The notes under the pieces are model-generated. The model made no database searches. It was not told where the DNA came from and worked only from the letters and a program-made list of their open reading frames with translations. The position numbers and the translations under genes were made by a program. Below, one piece after another: positions 60,217 through 64,000 of a stretch of 64,000 nucleotides of DNA (position 1 is its first letter; the number at the start of each line of letters is the position of its first letter). This DNA comes from Puffinus mauretanicus (taxonomy: Eukaryota; Chordata; Aves; Procellariiformes; Procellariidae). The stretch lies in the NCBI GenBank assembly GCA_023333565.1, contig JAJKFH010000207.1, positions 302,945 through 366,944 of the forward strand. The letters run 5' to 3'.

Positions 60217-63200
60217 TCAGAGCATGGTGACCAGTTTAAAGCTTCCTACTTCTGTGGTAGGGATAACATTGATAAAGGTTTTATAAAGAATTGCTCCTTT
60301 GGGTAGACGACAGATCACTTCCCTGCTCTCGCTGCTGCGGGGCGGAGGTACGTAGACCTCTTTAGTGTATCTCACAATCCCATCCTCCAGGGCATAAAGT
60401 GTCTTGTTACGGCCCATCCCCACCTGGAGGAGGATGAGAAGTGTTAGAAAGGAAAGGATGGAGCTCCACCACTAAACCAGATCTGATCATTGGTCTGCCT
60501 TGTTCAATATCCTGTCTTCAACAGCATCTGTTGCTTTGTATTTTAAAATAAAAGAAAACCACACTATTTGATTCCAGCAATCAGTATGCAGCAGTGCTCA
60601 TTACAAGGGAGGAGATACCAATTCCACCTTGAAGCACAAGAACTCAGGCTGCAGAAGTGTTTGGGGATATCCATAACTTTCAGTTCTTTCCTCAGTCACA
60701 TGGGCACAGGTGTGACTCTGAGCAGGCTCTGTGACTAAGAAATACCAGGTAATGAAACTCAATTTCAGGATTATATAGAATATAGGGAAGAGCATTAAGA
60801 ACTAGCTTGAGGGAGAGGAGGCACTGAGTACAGGACTCTCTTGCGGACTGCTGTTCTCTGAGAACGAAGGAAGAGATGGAAAAGGAACTTACGTGAGCCC
60901 CTGGATGCCAGCGTATCAACCGCTGCGTAGCCAAAGTGTTGCCTGCATGCACGAATGCACCTGCAACAGAGTGACAGAGTCAGACTGCAGAGAAACGGAG
61001 CTCCCCAAAGCCCTGGCAGAACACAAATGGTTCCGGGACTTACAAAACCCAGCTTTCTGTGGGAATTTTCTAAGGAAAAATTACTTCAAATGCTAAAAGC
61101 ATCTATACAAAAAAAGGTGTTAACAGGAAATAAAGGGTAATTGATATACAATGGCAAAAAGCAATTCTAGTCTTGAAAAGATTACTTCTAGGGTACAAGG
61201 CATTTTCTGGTTGCTGAAGGCATTTGTTTTATTACCTTTTACATCGATATGTTTTTGTCAGCAAAGCTAGTAATTATTAAGCACTCAGCTGCATGAATCT
61301 GTACTTTGGCTTCTGCTGAGCCTCATAATTCTCCCCTTTGTAAACATCAAAAATGCCCGGCTTTTCAACACAGCGTGGGGAAAAAGTGCACTTCAGTTAT
61401 TAAGTGTCCCACAGCGTACCCTCCTCCCAGGCTCTCCAGAGAGGCAAAGTTAGAATCAAAGTACATTTTCTGTAGGCAATGTTGGCTGGCCGCTCGCGGG
61501 CTCATCTGGGAGGGAGGCTGACTCACCCTGCCCTCCTGCCGGCTACCCTTGATCGTGAGGTTCCACTGAACCTCCCCTCTCCTTTCTCTTGGAAGAGCGC
61601 CCTGGCCACCTCCTACTGAAATGCTCAACAACTGACACGCGTACCAGGGGAGCAGCTGTGAAGAACCCAATGAAACACAAATAAGACTCAGCAGATACTC
61701 AGACCTAGACCTACCTTCTACTTTTTTGAATCCATAGCGCTTCCCAGGGCTGCGGCCACCTAAATTCTTTGAGCTGCCCCCAGTTTTCTTAGAAGCACAT
61801 CTGACAGCAATCAGGCTTGTTTGTGGAGTAGTTAGAACTAGGTTCAGAGCAAGAACAACAACAACAACGTCAGCTGAAAAAAACCTATTACACATGCTTT
61901 CTTTTTTCAGATTCAAAGGATGTCAGTTAATACAGGCTTTAAAACTAAAGGCAAAAGAAGACTCTGAGGAAAAAAAAAAGTACTTCCAAGATAAACCATA
62001 ATTAGACCACCATGGCCTAAGTCCCCTGCAAAGAGGCCAAATCTCAAGTACTGCTGCTGCCCAGGGAGGAATAAAAGTCTCGGCAATGATGTTAAAGGAC
62101 ATGCACAAATTCATGTTTCAGCAAGGCCTTGTAAAATGAGGTACAAAAGTTACTGGTTGCTGTGGGTTGGCCTTATATTGCTTTGAGAACAGACAAGTTG
62201 TGATCTCTGTTTCAGTTTCCCGTTCGATCAAATGGCATTTACTTACATAGTAAATATTTTGAAATCTTACAAATGAGAAGACTCCAATTCAGGACAATAT
62301 ATAAGCATACACAGAATTGCTATCCTGAACATATTAATTGAAGCATTTTATGCAAATCTTTGAGTTACAATCAGGACAAGTCAAGGAAAAAAAAAATTAG
62401 TTGTTACAGACACTGATTGTCTCTGGAACACAAATTATTATTCACACCACAAACTTCTTCCTTAAACAGACAAACAAAAGACACTGACAGAAAACACACT
62501 GGTTTTCTTATCTAGAAAGCTGACCCTCTAGTGAACTTCTCTCTGTAAAAAAATGACTGAGATATAATTAGTTATTTTAAAAAATCTCTTCAGTACCTCC
62601 TTTCATGCAGTCAGCAGGCAAATCCCATTTTTCTAAATCCCTCTATTCAACCTCTTAAGCAGCAGGTTAGTACGGAAGAGTGGTTATCATAACTGGATTA
62701 ATTTAATCTTAATTAAATTATCACAGATACTCAGTGAGCTAGAAATATTGTTGAGAAAAGGGAAATGGCTCTACAAAGAACCATTAATTTCAGGAGCTTA
62801 CCCATTAAGTAAAAGAAAGGCTCTGAGACGTGACAAACTACAGGGAAGTAGGCAAAGATGAACGAGTTACAGTTTCATATACACAAATTCTACAAGTTAT
62901 AATCCAATTAACTTCTATCAAAAAAACTGCAAGAGCTTCATTCCAGGGTTACATTTGGTGATGCATGAAAGAAGCTTGCTAACCAAAAAATGAACCTCAG
63001 AGCATCAGACATGCAGGGAAAAGTGGTTATCTAGAGAAGACTGAGACAAAGAGCTTGTAACTTGATTGAAGTTATGTTGGAAATCAGTGGAAAAAACTTC
63101 ACAATTCTGATGTCCTACCAAAGAAACCATGAGGATATTTCTGCCTGTAACACTTCTAGATTTTAAAAAAGGGATTTTTAAAGCCTCCTGACTATAGCAC

Positions 63201-63701
63201 TGTGCAAGGAGAGAGCAGCACCCCTTGCTGTTTGGTATCTACCTAGCGCACATGAATACTGTTTTTCCAAAGGCGATTTTTTCATCATGAGGGCAGTCAA
63301 GCAGCAGCACAGTGAGGTTGTGCAGTCCCCATCTCTGAAGATTTTCGAGGCCAGAAGGGACGAAACCTTCAGCACCTCGGCCCCACCCCAGAGCTGAGCC
63401 CGCTTTCAGCAGGTTGCACTATAAAGTGCCTGAGGCCCCTTCCCGCACGAATGACCCCGCGATGCCGTAGCGCTAGGGCCTGAAACCCTCCCGTTTCACC
63501 ACAGCATCGCCTCAGCCGAGCCGCGGCCTGAGGTAAAGGCGAAGGCCTCGACCCCGAGCTACCAGCAGCGGTCTCCCCCGGGGCACCCCCTCCTCAGCTC
63601 AGCCTCCCGCCCCACGGCCGGACTCCCTCCCTACCCCACGGAGGGGTGAAGCTGGAGGTGGGGATGACCCCTCACTCACACAGCCGCCGCAGCGTCGCCA
63701 T
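60217..63701 (-). CDS. MRPL27: MRPL27, mitochondrial ribosomal protein bL27m
   Basis: Component of the large subunit of the mitochondrial ribosome. Minus-strand exons in transcript order: 63701..63680, 61873..61715, 60960..60893, 60423..60217; 151 aa (human 148), phases 1,1,0. The N-terminus starts MATLRRL and a hydrophobic stretch, a plausible mitochondrial leader. The L27 core follows: [35 protein letters not shown], then [20 protein letters not shown] and a C-terminus ending FKLVTML. This matches human MRPL27 block by block. Exon 1 has only 22 coding bases and is placed by phase (T joined to CT gives Ser8); GTGTGAG one step earlier is an alternative donor with a worse phase. Intron 1 holds a CR1 relic. 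It shares a divergent promoter with EME1, as in mammals. Confidence 0.95.
63268..63362 (+). mobile_element. CR1 LINE fragment (3' end of ORF2)
   Basis: Reads ATGAGGGCAGTCAAGCAGCA, then GAGGTTGTGCAGTCCCCATC and AAGATTTTCGAGGCC, the conserved end of the avian CR1 reverse transcriptase. Truncated and diverged; lies in MRPL27 intron 1. Confidence 0.65.
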
Positions 63702-63920
63702 TTTCCCCAGCGCCACCGCCTCTTCCTCTTCCGGTGGGAGGGCGGGGCGCGCGCGGCTGGCGGCGGTTGGTCCGAACGCGCGTATGCGCGCGCTTTCGGA
63801 CCAACCGCCGCCAACCGCGCGCGCGTTTGGACCAACCGCCACTCGCGCGAGCTTCCTCTCCGCGGGCGCCGGTTGCGCTTTTCGCTCAGGCGTGCGGGGC
63901 TTTACCTCGGGGAAAGCGGG
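63702..63920. promoter_or_regulatory. bidirectional MRPL27-EME1 promoter with hairpin
   Basis: 219 bp between the two start codons, CpG-rich and TATA-less. Contains a perfect 19-bp inverted repeat (63758-63776 and 63795-63813, arm core GGCGGCGGTTGGTCCGAA) around an 18-bp CG-rich loop, and a third GGACCAACCGCC near 63829. Confidence 0.75.
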
Positions 63921-64000
63921 ATGGCAGAGCGCGATCCGTGGTCTGAGGAGAGCGATGAAGAGGAGCTGCCTAGCTTAGCCTCCCTGCTGCAGCGCTCGCC
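63921..64000 (+). CDS. EME1: EME1 start (3' partial)
   Basis: EME1 is the non-catalytic partner of MUS81 in the structure-specific nuclease that resolves recombination and stalled-fork intermediates. Only the first 26 codons are in the window: MAERDPWSEESDEEELPSLA, then a Leu/Gln/Arg stretch running off the edge. The acidic SEESDEEELPS segment corresponds to the SDSEELPTF segment near the N-terminus of human EME1. Position head-to-head with MRPL27 matches the human order. The nuclease-like and helix-hairpin-helix domains lie outside. Confidence 0.88.
   Translation, partial: MAERDPWSEESDEEELPSLASLLQRS

Overview
The window is vertebrate nuclear DNA, almost certainly from a bird. Evidence: a CR1 LINE relic, two solo LTRs of endogenous-retrovirus type, short introns with GT/AG sites, GC-rich CpG-island promoters, and the gene set RAB37 / CD300-like receptors / XYLT2 / MRPL27 / EME1. 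All exon limits below were read by hand from splice sites, reading phase and remembered family sequences. No alignment or transcript data were available.

Layout. (1) 1-5.5 kb: intron 1 of RAB37 (minus strand), holding a solo LTR at 253-807; the first coding exon is at 5457-5516 inside a CpG island. (2) 5.5-12.4 kb: no gene recognised. (3) 12.4-31.5 kb: a plus-strand cluster of six CD300/CMRF35-like single-V-domain receptor loci, named A-F here. A and B are pseudogenes with damaged V exons. C is intact, with a lysine in its membrane segment (activating type). D is killed by one Trp-to-stop change. E is an intact short-tailed receptor. F is an intact inhibitory receptor with ITIM and ITSM tyrosines. 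D, E and F are packed tightly: a 1,177-bp unit is repeated twice at about 99% identity. Its borders show that E is a chimera, the leader and V exon of F joined to the short membrane anchor of D. (4) 31.5-38.6 kb: gene-poor, with a second solo LTR (35787-36640) and about 1 kb of CA/TG-rich repeat. (5) 38.6-50.6 kb: complete XYLT2 in 11 coding exons (858 aa). (6) 53.6-58.6 kb: a five-exon gene I cannot name, for a 206-aa single-pass membrane protein with PPxY/LPxY motifs. (7) 60.2-63.7 kb: complete MRPL27 on the minus strand, head-to-head with the first codons of EME1 (63921 to the edge) across a short promoter containing a strong hairpin.

Function. The cluster is a myeloid-type receptor family in which an activating form (C), an inhibitory form (F) and a signal-less form (E) sit together; E and F differ by only one V-domain residue that I can see. 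RAB37 and CD300 genes on opposite strands match the human 17q25 arrangement, whereas XYLT2-MRPL27-EME1 is a human 17q21 block. The 31.5-38.6 kb stretch therefore spans a rearrangement boundary relative to human.
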